A program made the translations under genes and the position numbers. From Pseudomonas denitrificans (nom. rej.) (GTDB lineage: Bacteria; Pseudomonadota; Gammaproteobacteria; Pseudomonadales; Pseudomonadaceae): 64,000 nucleotides of DNA. The stretch is taken from NCBI RefSeq assembly GCF_008807415.1, contig NZ_CP043626.1, positions 4,936,501-5,000,500 of the forward strand, written 5' to 3'. The notes under the pieces are model-generated. The model was not told the origin of the DNA and ran no database searches. It saw only the letters and a program-made list of their open reading frames with translations. The stretch's first letter is position 1. Every line of letters begins with the position of its first letter. Positions 45,418-53,126 of the stretch are shown here, piece by piece.

Positions 45418-46166
45418 ATGTTCGACGCCCTCCCCCAGCACCTCGAACTGATCGTTCTCACCTTCCTCCTCGCCGGCCTGGTGAAGGGGTGGTGGGCCTC
45501 GGCCTGCCCACGGTCGCCGTCGGGCTGCTCGGGCTGGTGATGCCGCCGATGCAGGCAGCCGCGATTCTCGTCGTACCCTCTACCGTCACCAACATCTGGC
45601 AGCTCGCCGCCGGGCCGCGCTTCCTCGGGCTGCTCAAGCGGATGTGGGGCATGCTGGTCGGCATAGTCATCGGCACCCTGCTGGTGGGCTGGCTGCTGGC
45701 AGGACGCAACTGGCCGGCGGCGACACCGCTGCTGGGTGTGGCACTGATTCTTTACGCGCTGCTGGGACTGTCGAACAAACGCTTCAGCGTGGCGCCGAAG
45801 CATGAGCGCTGGCTGTCGCCGCTGATCGGCCTGATCACCGGCGGCGTCACTGCCGTGACCGGCGTCTTCGTGATCCCCGCCGTGCCGTTCCTGCAGGCTC
45901 TGGGCCTGGAAAAGGACGATCTGGTGCAGGCACTGGGATTGTCCTTCACGGTCTCGACCCTGGCCCTGGCGATCACCCTCAGCCAGCACGGCTCGCTGCT
46001 GCAGGCGGACGTGCTCGGCCTGTCGCTGCTGGCCCTGTTTCCGGCCCTGGCGGGCATGTACCTGGGCACCTGGCTGCGCTCGCGGATCAGCCCGCTGGCG
46101 TTCCGCCGCTGCTTCTTCGGTGGCTTGCTGCTGCTCGGCGCAGACCTCGCCATCCGCGGTCTCTGA
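45418..46166 (+). pseudogene. TauE/SafE-family permease with a 5' frameshift
   Basis: Membrane permease of about 249 residues related to sulfite/organosulfonate exporters (TauE/SafE, UPF0721), with about eight hydrophobic segments. The N-terminus starts at ATG 45418 (MFDALPQHLELIVLTFLLAGLVKG) and the rest continues in another frame from 45489 (VVGLGLPTVAVGLLG). One extra G in the run at 45486-45489 restores the family motif GLVKGVVGLGLPTVAVG. The rest is intact. The gene follows the sulfate operon, which fits a sulfur role. A base-call error in the G-run is quite possible. Confidence 0.75.
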
Positions 46167-46186
46167 CCCGCGCCGCCCTGCTTTTC

Positions 46187-46254
46187 GTAGGAGCGAGCTT
46201 GCTCGCGAACCATCTCCGCAACAGTGCCGGGTTCGCGAGCAAGCTCGCTCCTAC
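46187..46254. repeat. Perfect 24-bp inverted repeat between convergent genes
   Basis: The arms at 46187-46210 and 46231-46254 are exact reverse complements with a 20-base spacer, built on GTAGGAGCGAGC. It sits between the convergent permease and tetR genes, where it can act as a bidirectional terminator. The sequence type is common in Pseudomonas intergenic regions. Confidence 0.8.
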
Positions 46255-46279
46255 ACGTCACGCCCTACGGGATCGCACC

Positions 46280-46843
46280 TCACTGCTCGTCGAGATGCCG
46301 CAGCAGGAACTCCCGGCTCGATTCGATGATCGCCTTCTGTGTCTTCTCGCTGGCAACCATCCGCGCCACCACCAGCGCGCCCACGCATTGCGACAGCAAC
46401 GCCCAGGCGTCTTCCGGCGAACCCAGCGCCTCGCCCCAGGCCTGCTGCAACTCCAGCAGCGCATCTTCGGCGCTCTGCCGCACGGCCTCATCGGCGCGAG
46501 CGATCTCCGCGCCCAGCGCCGGAATCGCACAACCGGCGCCAGCGTCCTGCACGTGGGTAACGCTCAGGTAGCGCTTCAGGCCGCGCTCCAGGCGCGCACG
46601 ATCGAGCACCTTGCCCTTGGCCGCGAGGCGCTCGACGCTCTGCTGCAACTCGCGCTCGACGATGGCGGCGAACAGTTCGTCCTTCGACCCGAAGTGGTTG
46701 TAGAACGCCCCGCCGGACAAGCCCACCGCCTTCATCAGCCCGTCCACCCCGGAGGTGGCGAAGCCGCCCTGCTTGGCGAGCGCGCCGCTGCTGTCGAGCA
46801 GGCGCTGGCGGGTTTCTTCCTTGTGGGTGGCTGAGTAGCGCAT
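46280..46843 (-). CDS. TetR/AcrR-family regulator
   Basis: 187-residue repressor-type protein. The HTH is in about residues 10-55 (ATSGVDGLMKAVGLSGGAFYNHFGSKDEL). The C-terminal domain contains a cysteine (about residue 109, in GAGCAIPALGAE), typical of the TetR group that senses reactive or electrophilic compounds. It is divergent from the SDR gene at 46951, with a palindrome between them, so it most likely controls that gene and itself. Confidence 0.87.
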   Translation of the reverse strand: MRYSATHKEETRQRLLDSSGALAKQGGFATSGVDGLMKAVGLSGGAFYNHFGSKDELFAAIVERELQQSVERLAAKGKVLDRARLERGLKRYLSVTHVQDAGAGCAIPALGAEIARADEAVRQSAEDALLELQQAWGEALGSPEDAWALLSQCVGALVVARMVASEKTQKAIIESSREFLLRHLDEQ

Positions 46844-46891
46844 CGGGGCGACTCCGGCGAAGCGGTTGACGATGTCTCGCAGATTAACATA

Positions 46892-46914
46892 ACGTTCGTT
46901 TACCTAACGACCGT
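46892..46914. promoter_or_regulatory. Candidate TetR operator between tetR and the SDR gene
   Basis: ACGTTCGTT and AACGACCGT are 9-bp arms matching at eight positions, separated by TACCT. The site is in the short divergent region, 49 bases from the tetR start and 37 from the SDR start. Recognition by the local TetR protein is inferred. Confidence 0.6.
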
Positions 46915-46950
46915 TTACCAACTTTCGCGCACCCCGCAGAGGAAACGAGC

Positions 46951-47679
46951 ATGTCGAACAAGAAAGTCGTCCTGGTCATCGGCGCCGGCGATGCCACCGG
47001 CGGCGCCATCGCCCGCCGCTTCGCCCGCGAGGGCTACGTCGCCTGCGTCACCCGGCGCTCGGCCGACAAGCTGCAGCCGCTGGTGGAGCAGATCCGCGCC
47101 GAGGGCGGCGAGGCCCACGGTTTCGCCTCCGACGCGCGCAAGGAAGAGGCGGTGATCGAGCTGGTGGAAACCATCGAGCGCGACATCGGCCCCATCGAAG
47201 CCTTCGTCTTCAACATCGGCGCCAACGTGCCCTGCAGCATCCTCGAAGAGACTGCGCGCAAGTACTTCAAGATCTGGGAAATGGCTTGCTTCTCCGGCTT
47301 CCTCACCGGCCGCGAAGTGGCCAAGCGCATGGTCAAGCGCCAGCGCGGTACTCTCCTGTTCACCGGCGCCACCGCCGGCCTGCGCGGCGCCTCGGGCTTC
47401 GCCGCCTTCGCCGGAGCCAAGCACGGCATCCGCGCACTGGCCCAGAGCATGGCCCGCGAGCTGGGACCGATCGGCCTGCACGTCGCCCACGTTGTCGTCG
47501 ATGGCGCCATCGATACCGAATTCATCCGTGAGACCTTCCCCGAGCGCTACGCGCTGAAGGACCAGGACGGCATTCTCGATCCCGAGCATATCGCCGACAG
47601 CTACTGGTACCTGCACTCCCAGCCGCGCGATGCCTGGACCTTCGAACTGGATCTACGCCCCTGGATCGAGCGCTGGTAA
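46951..47679 (+). CDS. Short-chain dehydrogenase/reductase
   Basis: NAD(P)-dependent oxidoreductase of 242 residues. The nucleotide-binding motif appears as VIGAGDATGGAIA, close to but not the classical TGxxxGxG. The usual YxxxK active site is replaced by FAGAKHG, where the tyrosine position is phenylalanine or alanine, so catalysis may differ or be lost. The ATG follows GAGGAAACGAGC. It is divergent from the TetR gene. A long hairpin separates it from the isomerase gene downstream. Confidence 0.83.
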   Translation: MSNKKVVLVIGAGDATGGAIARRFAREGYVACVTRRSADKLQPLVEQIRAEGGEAHGFASDARKEEAVIELVETIERDIGPIEAFVFNIGANVPCSILEETARKYFKIWEMACFSGFLTGREVAKRMVKRQRGTLLFTGATAGLRGASGFAAFAGAKHGIRALAQSMARELGPIGLHVAHVVVDGAIDTEFIRETFPERYALKDQDGILDPEHIADSYWYLHSQPRDAWTFELDLRPWIERW

Positions 47680-47820
47680 AAAATCGAAAGACGACTAGCT
47701 GCGCGTCGGCCAGGCGTCGTTGGAATCCAGCAGGGTCTGCTCATTTACAAACGTAAACTCCGCGCCCCTGCTGGACTCCGCCTAGCCCGGCTCTAGCTCG
47801 CAAGGTCGTCTGTCGATTTT
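47680..47820 (+). repeat. 141-base imperfect palindrome filling the SDR-isomerase gap
   Basis: Outer arms 47680-47695 and 47805-47820 match at 15 of 16 positions. An inner pair (GGAATCCAGCAGG with CCTGCTGGACTCC) matches at 12 of 13, and the tip is TTTAC-AAAC-GTAAA. All pairs share one centre near 47750, so the whole gap can fold as one long hairpin. It may be a MITE-like repeat, a transcribed RNA structure or a regulatory leader for the isomerase gene. Confidence 0.7.
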
Positions 47821-47849
47821 GCGAACCTACAAAAAAGAGAGAGCCACTC

Positions 47850-48440
47850 ATGAGCAAGACCGTCGAGTTCTACTTCGATTTCGGCAGCCCGACTTCCTAC
47901 CTGGCGTATACCCAACTGCCAGCGATCTGCGCCGAGGCAGGAGCCGGGCTGGTCTATCGCCCGGTGCTGCTGGGCGGCGTGTTCCAGGCCACCGGCAATG
48001 CCTCGCCCATCGCCATCCCGGCCAAGGGCCGCTACACGATGATCGACATGCTGCGCTTCGCCCGCCGCTACGGCGTGCCGTTGAAGATGAACCCGTACTT
48101 CCCGATCAACACCCTGACCCTGATGCGCGCCGCCACCGGCGTGCAGCTGCGCCAGCCGGAACGCTTCGACGCGCTGCTGGCTTGCGTGTTCAAGGGCATG
48201 TGGGTGGACGCGCTGAACCTGGGCGACCCGGCGGTGCTCGGCCCGTTGCTGGCCGAGGCGGGTTTCGACCCCCAGGCGCTGCTGGCGCTGACCGCCGAGC
48301 AGGAAGTGAAGGACGCGCTGAAGGCCAACACCGAGGCGGCAATCAAACGCGGGATGTTCGGCGCACCGACGATGTTCGTCGGCAGCGAGATGTTCTTCGG
48401 CCAGGACCGCCTCGATTTCGTCCGCGAAGCCCTGGCGTAA
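47850..48440 (+). CDS. 2-hydroxychromene-2-carboxylate isomerase family protein (DsbA-like fold)
   Basis: 196-residue thioredoxin-fold protein of the HCCA isomerase/kappa GST group. The N-terminal FYFDFGSPTSYLAY holds the active-site serine region, and GAPTMFVGSEMFFGQDRLDFV is the C-terminal glutathione-side motif. Such enzymes isomerise aromatic breakdown products with glutathione, or act as oxidoreductases of uncertain substrate. The ATG is preceded by AGAGAGAGCCACTC. It lies downstream of the SDR gene and may be co-controlled with it. Confidence 0.85.
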   Translation: MSKTVEFYFDFGSPTSYLAYTQLPAICAEAGAGLVYRPVLLGGVFQATGNASPIAIPAKGRYTMIDMLRFARRYGVPLKMNPYFPINTLTLMRAATGVQLRQPERFDALLACVFKGMWVDALNLGDPAVLGPLLAEAGFDPQALLALTAEQEVKDALKANTEAAIKRGMFGAPTMFVGSEMFFGQDRLDFVREALA

Positions 48441-48478
48441 ATCAGTTCGCACCCGAAGAGCTGCCGACTAGCAGCAAC

Positions 48479-48560
48479 GTAGGATGGTGTGGAGCGCAGC
48501 GATACCCATCGATTCCGTGCACCGACCGCATGGGTATCGCTTCGCTCCACGCCATCCTAC
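48479..48560. repeat. Palindromic intergenic repeat (82 bases)
   Basis: Long arms starting GTAGGATGG and ending CCATCCTAC pair over about 30 bases with a few mismatches around a GC-rich centre. A diverged copy lies upstream of aguA at 11594. Sequences of this type recur widely in Pseudomonas genomes. Confidence 0.7.
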
Positions 48561-48660
48561 AAAGCGTTATCGACGAAGCCCGGCGTAAGGCGGTTCGCGA
48601 GCAAGAACTGGCGTCCCCCTCGCCCCTACGAAGAGCACTCCGGCGCTGACCTGTAGCACG

Positions 48661-48736
48661 GTAGGGCGCATAACCTGGAACAGGTTATCCGCCGGCTCCT
48701 GTCCGGCGGATAACGCTGACGCGTTATGCGCCCTAC
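48661..48736. repeat. Nested palindrome (two stems)
   Basis: Outer arms GTAGGGCGCATAAC and GTTATGCGCCCTAC are perfect 14-bp repeats. Inside, GTTATCCGCCG and CGGCGGATAAC form an 11-bp stem. The element lies between the isomerase and a convergent membrane-protein gene and may terminate both. Confidence 0.7.
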
Positions 48737-48747
48737 GGGTTGCGCAG

Positions 48748-49149
48748 TCACAGGGCCAGGACAGCCGACCGGCGCAGGCCGAAGAACTCCAGCTCCGCCA
48801 GCAGCAGGACCACCAGCGCCTGGCCGATGACGAAGGCGTAGCCCAGGGCGGTCGGCTGCACGTAGCCGGTCACCAGCAGGGCGACGCTCTCCACCACCCA
48901 CAGCGCGTTCAGGGCGATGACCGCCCAGACGCCGGTGCGCGACAGAACGCTCTGATTGCTCATCCAGTAGAGCACCAGCGCCAGCGGCAGGAGCACGATG
49001 CCGGCCACCAGCAACAGCACGAAGGGCAGGCCCAGCAGTTCGCCCAGCGGTTGCGCGGCGAGTGCCATCAGCAGGCCCATGGCGCCACCGGCGATGGCAT
49101 CGACTTTCAGGGTCAGGCGAAGCAGCGGGGAGGATTGCAGCAGAGTCAT
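48748..49149 (-). CDS. Small integral membrane protein of unknown function
   Basis: 133 residues with four predicted membrane segments (about 15-38, 40-62, 72-93 and 100-122). I recognise no family. It is divergent from the XRE regulator at 49278, and a perfect palindrome lies between them, so it may be that regulator's target. Start at 49149 (MTLLQSSPLLRL) is preceded by GGAGCTTCGCC. Confidence 0.7.
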   Translation of the reverse strand: MTLLQSSPLLRLTLKVDAIAGGAMGLLMALAAQPLGELLGLPFVLLLVAGIVLLPLALVLYWMSNQSVLSRTGVWAVIALNALWVVESVALLVTGYVQPTALGYAFVIGQALVVLLLAELEFFGLRRSAVLAL

Positions 49150-49224
49150 GGCGAAGCTCCTTCAGGGGTCGCCACCGGTTGGCGGCGTGTGGCTGAAGAA
49201 TCCGCCCGGGACGTAGGGGCGTCG

Positions 49225-49241
49225 ATTACCTGCCAGGTAAT
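49225..49241. promoter_or_regulatory. Perfect 17-bp palindrome, candidate operator of the XRE regulator
   Basis: ATTACCTG, a central C, then CAGGTAAT: perfect 8-bp arms, 37 bases before the XRE start and in the divergent region with the membrane-protein gene. The position and symmetry fit a dimeric HTH protein. Confidence 0.6.
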
Positions 49242-49277
49242 GGCCGTTACCGGGCAGCAGGTCTATCGTTCGAAGCC

Positions 49278-50081
49278 ATGAACAGATCAGCCCACGAAAA
49301 CCCGGCCCAACCAGTCGGCGCCCTGCTCCGCCAATGGCGCCAGCGCCGCCGGCTCAGCCAGCTCGACCTCGCCTGCGACGCGGAGATTTCCACGCGCCAC
49401 CTGAGCTTCGTCGAAACCGGCCGCGCCCTGCCCAGCCGCGAGATGCTCCTGCACCTGGCCGAACAGCTGGACATCCCCCTGCGCGAACGCAACCGCCTGC
49501 TCAGCGCCGCCGGCTACGCCCCGGTGTACTCGGAGAAGGGCCTGGACGACCCGGCATTGACGGTAGCCCGGCAGGCCATCGATCAGTTGCTCAAGGCCCA
49601 CGAGCCAAACCCGGCGATGGTGGTAGACCGCCACTGGAACCTGCTGGCGTCCAACCGCACGGTGGACATTTTCCTGATCGGCGTCGACCCGGAACTGCTG
49701 CAGCCGCCGATCAACGTGCTGCGCATGAGCCTGCACCCCAAGGGCCTGGCACCGCGCATTCTCAATCTCGGGCCGTGGAAGGCGCATGTGGTGGAGCGCC
49801 TGCAGCGCGACTTCGAAGCCAGCGGCGACCCCGCGTTGGCGGCGTTGCGCGACGAAGTGGCAGGCTACCCGGCACCGCCCTACGACGAGGCGGCCAGCGG
49901 CGACATGGTGCTGATCCCGGTGCAACTGCAGACAGAGCTGGGCGTGTGCAGCCTGATCGGCACCATCACGGTGTTCGGCACACCGGTGGATGTGACACTG
50001 TCGGAGCTGGCCCTGGAAACCTTCTTCCCGGCCGACCCCGACAGCGCGCGCATCCTGCGCCAGCTCAGCGGTACGGAATAA
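49278..50081 (+). CDS. XRE-family regulator with MmyB-like ligand-binding domain
   Basis: 267-residue regulator. HTH_3 domain at about 10-66 (LRQWRQRRRLSQLDLACDAEISTRHLSFVETGRALPS), then a MmyB-type C-terminal domain (about 95-260; NPAMVVDRHWNLLASN is typical), which in relatives binds fatty-acid-like or other small ligands. It is convergent with the Mpo1-like gene (7-base gap) and divergent from the small membrane protein, which is its likely target. Confidence 0.87.
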   Translation: MNRSAHENPAQPVGALLRQWRQRRRLSQLDLACDAEISTRHLSFVETGRALPSREMLLHLAEQLDIPLRERNRLLSAAGYAPVYSEKGLDDPALTVARQAIDQLLKAHEPNPAMVVDRHWNLLASNRTVDIFLIGVDPELLQPPINVLRMSLHPKGLAPRILNLGPWKAHVVERLQRDFEASGDPALAALRDEVAGYPAPPYDEAASGDMVLIPVQLQTELGVCSLIGTITVFGTPVDVTLSELALETFFPADPDSARILRQLSGTE

Positions 50082-50087
50082 GGCGGA

Positions 50088-50612
50088 TCAGGCGGTCGCC
50101 TTCTTCTCGCGGATGCAGGTGGGGCCGGCGCGCTCTTCCACGGCGTGGCACACTTCATCGCGCAGGCCCAGCAGAAAGGCCGCTTCGGCGGCGACGAACA
50201 GCGGGCCGACGATCAGCCCGGTGAGGTCATCGACGAACGCCGGCTTGCGCCCTTCGTACCAGTGGCCGACGAACTGGATGATCCAGCCCACGACGAACAG
50301 GCCGATGCCCCAGGTGAGCCAGTAGGCGGTGCTGCCGGCGGCAAAGCCGGCGCCCAGCCACAGCGACAGCGCCAGCAGCGCGGTCATCAGCAGGCCGAAA
50401 CGCAGGTCCAGGCGCAGGTAGAAGACCACCGAGGCCAGCGCCAGCAACGTGGCGGGCGAGACCAGCAGGCCGGCCAACTCGAAACCGGGGCGCGACAGCA
50501 GGGTGGCGATGGCCAGCACGATCATCGGAATCCCGATGAAATGGCTGACGATGTTCCGCCGGTCACGGTGGTAGGCGGCATATTGGGCAAGGTGATCGAC
50601 CAGAGTTTTCAT
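50088..50612 (-). CDS. Mpo1-like (DUF962) membrane protein
   Basis: 174-residue integral membrane protein of the Mpo1/YGL010w family, with the conserved N-terminus YAAYHRDRRNIVSHFIGIP and the WIIQFVGHWYEGRKPAF block holding the histidines that bind iron in yeast Mpo1 (2-hydroxy fatty-acid dioxygenase). Four membrane segments are predicted. I chose the ATG at 50612 (MKTLVDHLAQ) after GGGAGAACAAC. The bacterial role is not established. Confidence 0.82.
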   Translation of the reverse strand: MKTLVDHLAQYAAYHRDRRNIVSHFIGIPMIVLAIATLLSRPGFELAGLLVSPATLLALASVVFYLRLDLRFGLLMTALLALSLWLGAGFAAGSTAYWLTWGIGLFVVGWIIQFVGHWYEGRKPAFVDDLTGLIVGPLFVAAEAAFLLGLRDEVCHAVEERAGPTCIREKKATA

Positions 50613-50686
50613 TGTTGTTCTCCCGCAAGGTACTGGCATGATGGCGATCTGTGCCTTGCCACTCTGTCAGCTAGCCGACATTGCCC

Positions 50687-51376
50687 ATGACCGACGCCAA
50701 GCCCTACCTCGCCTGCCTGCAAGATGGCCGCTGGTTCCAGACCCTCCCCGAGGGGCTGCGCCAGGCCCTGTGCGACGCGGCCGTGGTGCGCCGCCTGCCC
50801 GCCGGCCAGCGTCTGTTCGCCCGTGGCGATGCGCCGTGCGGCCTGTATTGCGTGGTGGAAGGCGCGATGCGCGTCAGCGTGGTCGGCGAGACCGGCAAGG
50901 AAGCCTTACTGGCCCTGGTGGAAGCGCCCAACTGGTTCGGCGAGATCTGTCTGTTCGACGGCCAGCCGCGCACCCACGACGCCTACGCCGAGGGCGCCAC
51001 CGTGCTGCTGCAGGTGCCCCTGGCACCGCTGCAGGCGCTGCTGGCGCAGCACCCGGAGTACTGGCGAGATTTCGCCCTGCTGATGAGCCACAAGCTGCGC
51101 ATCACCTTCGCCGTGCTGGAGGAGCTGTCGCTTCTGCCGGCCGCGCCGCGCCTGGCCCGGCGTCTGCTGATGATCGCCGAAGGCTACGGCGAGTCGGCCA
51201 CCACCAAGCGCGAGCTGCACCTGCCCCAGGAGCAACTGGCGGCCATGCTGTCGCTGTCGCGGCAGACCACCAACCAGATCCTCAAGGAGCTGGAAGCCCA
51301 GGGCATCGTGCGCCTGAGCTACGGCGGCATCGAGATACTGGACCGCGAACGCCTGCGCCAGGCCGCCCACGCCTGA
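50687..51376 (+). CDS. Crp/Fnr-family transcription regulator
   Basis: 229-residue regulator with an N-terminal cyclic-nucleotide-type effector domain (about 20-130, GDAPCGLYCVVEGAMRVSV) and a C-terminal winged HTH (LPQEQLAAMLSLSRQTTNQILKEL). It has no FNR-type cysteine cluster at the N-terminus, so it is not an oxygen sensor of that kind. Start at 50687 is preferred to a TTG two codons earlier. It stands alone between the Mpo1-like gene (divergent) and a small outer-membrane protein. The ligand is unknown. Confidence 0.87.
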   Translation: MTDAKPYLACLQDGRWFQTLPEGLRQALCDAAVVRRLPAGQRLFARGDAPCGLYCVVEGAMRVSVVGETGKEALLALVEAPNWFGEICLFDGQPRTHDAYAEGATVLLQVPLAPLQALLAQHPEYWRDFALLMSHKLRITFAVLEELSLLPAAPRLARRLLMIAEGYGESATTKRELHLPQEQLAAMLSLSRQTTNQILKELEAQGIVRLSYGGIEILDRERLRQAAHA

Positions 51377-51580
51377 CGCTCGCCGACAGCCTCCAGAGCG
51401 GCAGCCTCTAGAACAAAAGCCAGACGACTCTCGACAAGCTTCGATGGTCGCGCACGCCACCACCCCGCTCTAATGCCCCCGCCGCTGCGCCGGAGTCGAA
51501 AAGCCCGCGCCAGAGCGGCACCCAACCCTCCGCAAGACAGCAAGGCGGCCGGCTCTCCACGTCGGCCGCAAGGGAATCCT

Positions 51581-52078
51581 ATGCGCCTTTCGAAACTCCT
51601 CTGCGCCCTCGCCCTGACCGCCCCAGCCCTGGCGATGGCCGACGACAGCGGCCTCTACGTCGGTGGCGGCGTCACCCGCCTCGAGATCGACGACCGCTCC
51701 TTCGATGACCAGGACGACAGCTACAAGCTGTACGCCGGCTACCGCCTGAACAACTACCTGTCTCTGGAAGGCGCGGTGGTCGACTTCGGCGACATGAGCG
51801 ACGGCAAAAAGCACTTCGACGGCGAATCACTGCAAGCCAACGTGCACCTGGGCTTCCCCATCGGCCAGCGCATCCGCCTGTACGGCATTGCCGGCGTGCA
51901 TGCCTGGCACGCCGATGACGACGCCGCCGGCAAGTCCGACGACGTGGACCCGCTCTACGGCTTCGGCGGCGAACTGGACGTGATTGGCGGCCTGGGCGTG
52001 CGCCTGGAGCAGGAATACCTGGACGTCGGCGACATCGACCTCGACCAGACCACCCTTTCCGCCTACTGGCGCTTCTGA
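51581..52078 (+). CDS. Small outer-membrane beta-barrel protein
   Basis: 165 residues with a signal peptide (cleavage near AMADDS), an OmpA/opacity-type barrel with alternating strands (GLYVGGGVTRLEI, YKLYAGYRLNNYLSLEGAVVDFGD) and the C-terminal aromatic AYWRF used for outer-membrane assembly. The start is preceded by AAGGGAATCCT. Loops are rich in Asp and may bind cations. No specific function is known to me. Confidence 0.82.
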   Translation: MRLSKLLCALALTAPALAMADDSGLYVGGGVTRLEIDDRSFDDQDDSYKLYAGYRLNNYLSLEGAVVDFGDMSDGKKHFDGESLQANVHLGFPIGQRIRLYGIAGVHAWHADDDAAGKSDDVDPLYGFGGELDVIGGLGVRLEQEYLDVGDIDLDQTTLSAYWRF

Positions 52079-52098
52079 CGCCAGCCTGCCCCTCAAGC

Positions 52099-52158
52099 CC
52101 GGCGGAAGGTCCGGCTCTCTCCCCAGAGCAGTCCTCCCCCCTCCTGACCTTCCGCCGG
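52099..52158 (+). other. Inverted repeat downstream of the small barrel gene
   Basis: CCGGCGGAAGGTC and GACCTTCCGCCGG are a perfect 13-bp pair around a 34-base spacer, 21 bases after the stop. It probably ends transcription, though there is no T-run. The rest of the 285-base gap shows nothing clear. Confidence 0.5.
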
Positions 52159-52363
52159 CACCTTCACCCGTACAGAGCCCCGTACAAAGAATCCCCCGCA
52201 CCCGGCGTCGTCCGCACCAGGCATCACCTGCACAAATCACTCTTTCGGTCGGTTGCAGCGGCTTCGTTCGCGGCTAGCCTAGGGACAGCTGCGTTTCTGG
52301 CGCCAAAAAGACACACATCCGGCGAATCGCGCGGCTCACAATAACAATAAGGACGCCTCCGCC

Positions 52364-53122
52364 ATGTTCGATATCGTTCGTGGGTTCATGCTGTGCTGTT
52401 TCGGACTCTTCGCCCTCGCCGCCCAGGCCAACCTCCCCAGCGAGGAACTGCAGCTGCAGACCCTGCAGGTCTATACCTGCCGCTCGATCAACAGCCTGTT
52501 GCTGCTGCGCGGCGAAGGCTTCCAGGAAGGTCACGCCGCCCAGCTGGAGAAGGACCTGGCCACGCTGGACAATGCCGTCAAGGCCTACCCCAAGGCTGAC
52601 GATGCCCTGCGCAAGGCCCATGCGGAGTTCGTTACCCAGATTCGCAACGGCGTTTCCTACGGCCCCAAGGAAGAAGATATGCCCTGGCGCTACAACCAGG
52701 ACCTGAGCCGCTCCCTGCGCGATCTGCTCACCCAGATCGAACGTTTCGTCCCCGCTACCGCAGACGCCAGCCAGATTCCGTTGTGGGAGCTGCCGGTGCG
52801 CGTGGAGTACCTCGCCACCCAGTACCTGGGGCGCGCCTATATCAGCGGCCTGGAGCTGGCCCGCGAGCAGCCGCAGGAATACCTCGGCCAGGACGAGGGC
52901 GTACTGGTGCCGCTGCTGACCCAGCGCATCGACCAGCTGCCCGACAGCGACGCGACCAAGAAACTGCGCACCCGCTGGGAGTACCTGAGCAAGGCGCTTC
53001 TGGACATGAACAGCAAGAGCAACAGCGGCGTCAGCGCTTCCGGCCGGCCCTGGGCGCCGATCATCGTCGATCGCAACGCCCGCGCGGTCTCCGGCCAGCT
53101 CATGCTGATCAGCCAGCAGTAG
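52364..53122 (+). CDS. Conserved hypothetical periplasmic protein
   Basis: 252 residues with a signal peptide (about 1-22, cleavage near AAQAN) and a mainly alpha-helical mature part. I recognise no domain. A conserved cysteine is near the mature N-terminus (VYTCRSINSLLLLRGEGF). It is convergent with ppk2 (4-base gap). The start follows AAGGACGCCTCCGCC. Probably a Pseudomonas-specific envelope protein; no function is assigned. Confidence 0.7.
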   Translation: MFDIVRGFMLCCFGLFALAAQANLPSEELQLQTLQVYTCRSINSLLLLRGEGFQEGHAAQLEKDLATLDNAVKAYPKADDALRKAHAEFVTQIRNGVSYGPKEEDMPWRYNQDLSRSLRDLLTQIERFVPATADASQIPLWELPVRVEYLATQYLGRAYISGLELAREQPQEYLGQDEGVLVPLLTQRIDQLPDSDATKKLRTRWEYLSKALLDMNSKSNSGVSASGRPWAPIIVDRNARAVSGQLMLISQQ

Positions 53123-53126
53123 CGCC

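Noticed and set aside
46951..47679. 3-oxoacyl-ACP reductase FabG
   Set aside because: The YxxxK active site is not conserved and the context is a TetR-controlled accessory pair.
47680..47820. Integron attC site
   Set aside because: I could not find the R-prime and R-double-prime core triplets in the right places, and there is no integron integrase nearby.
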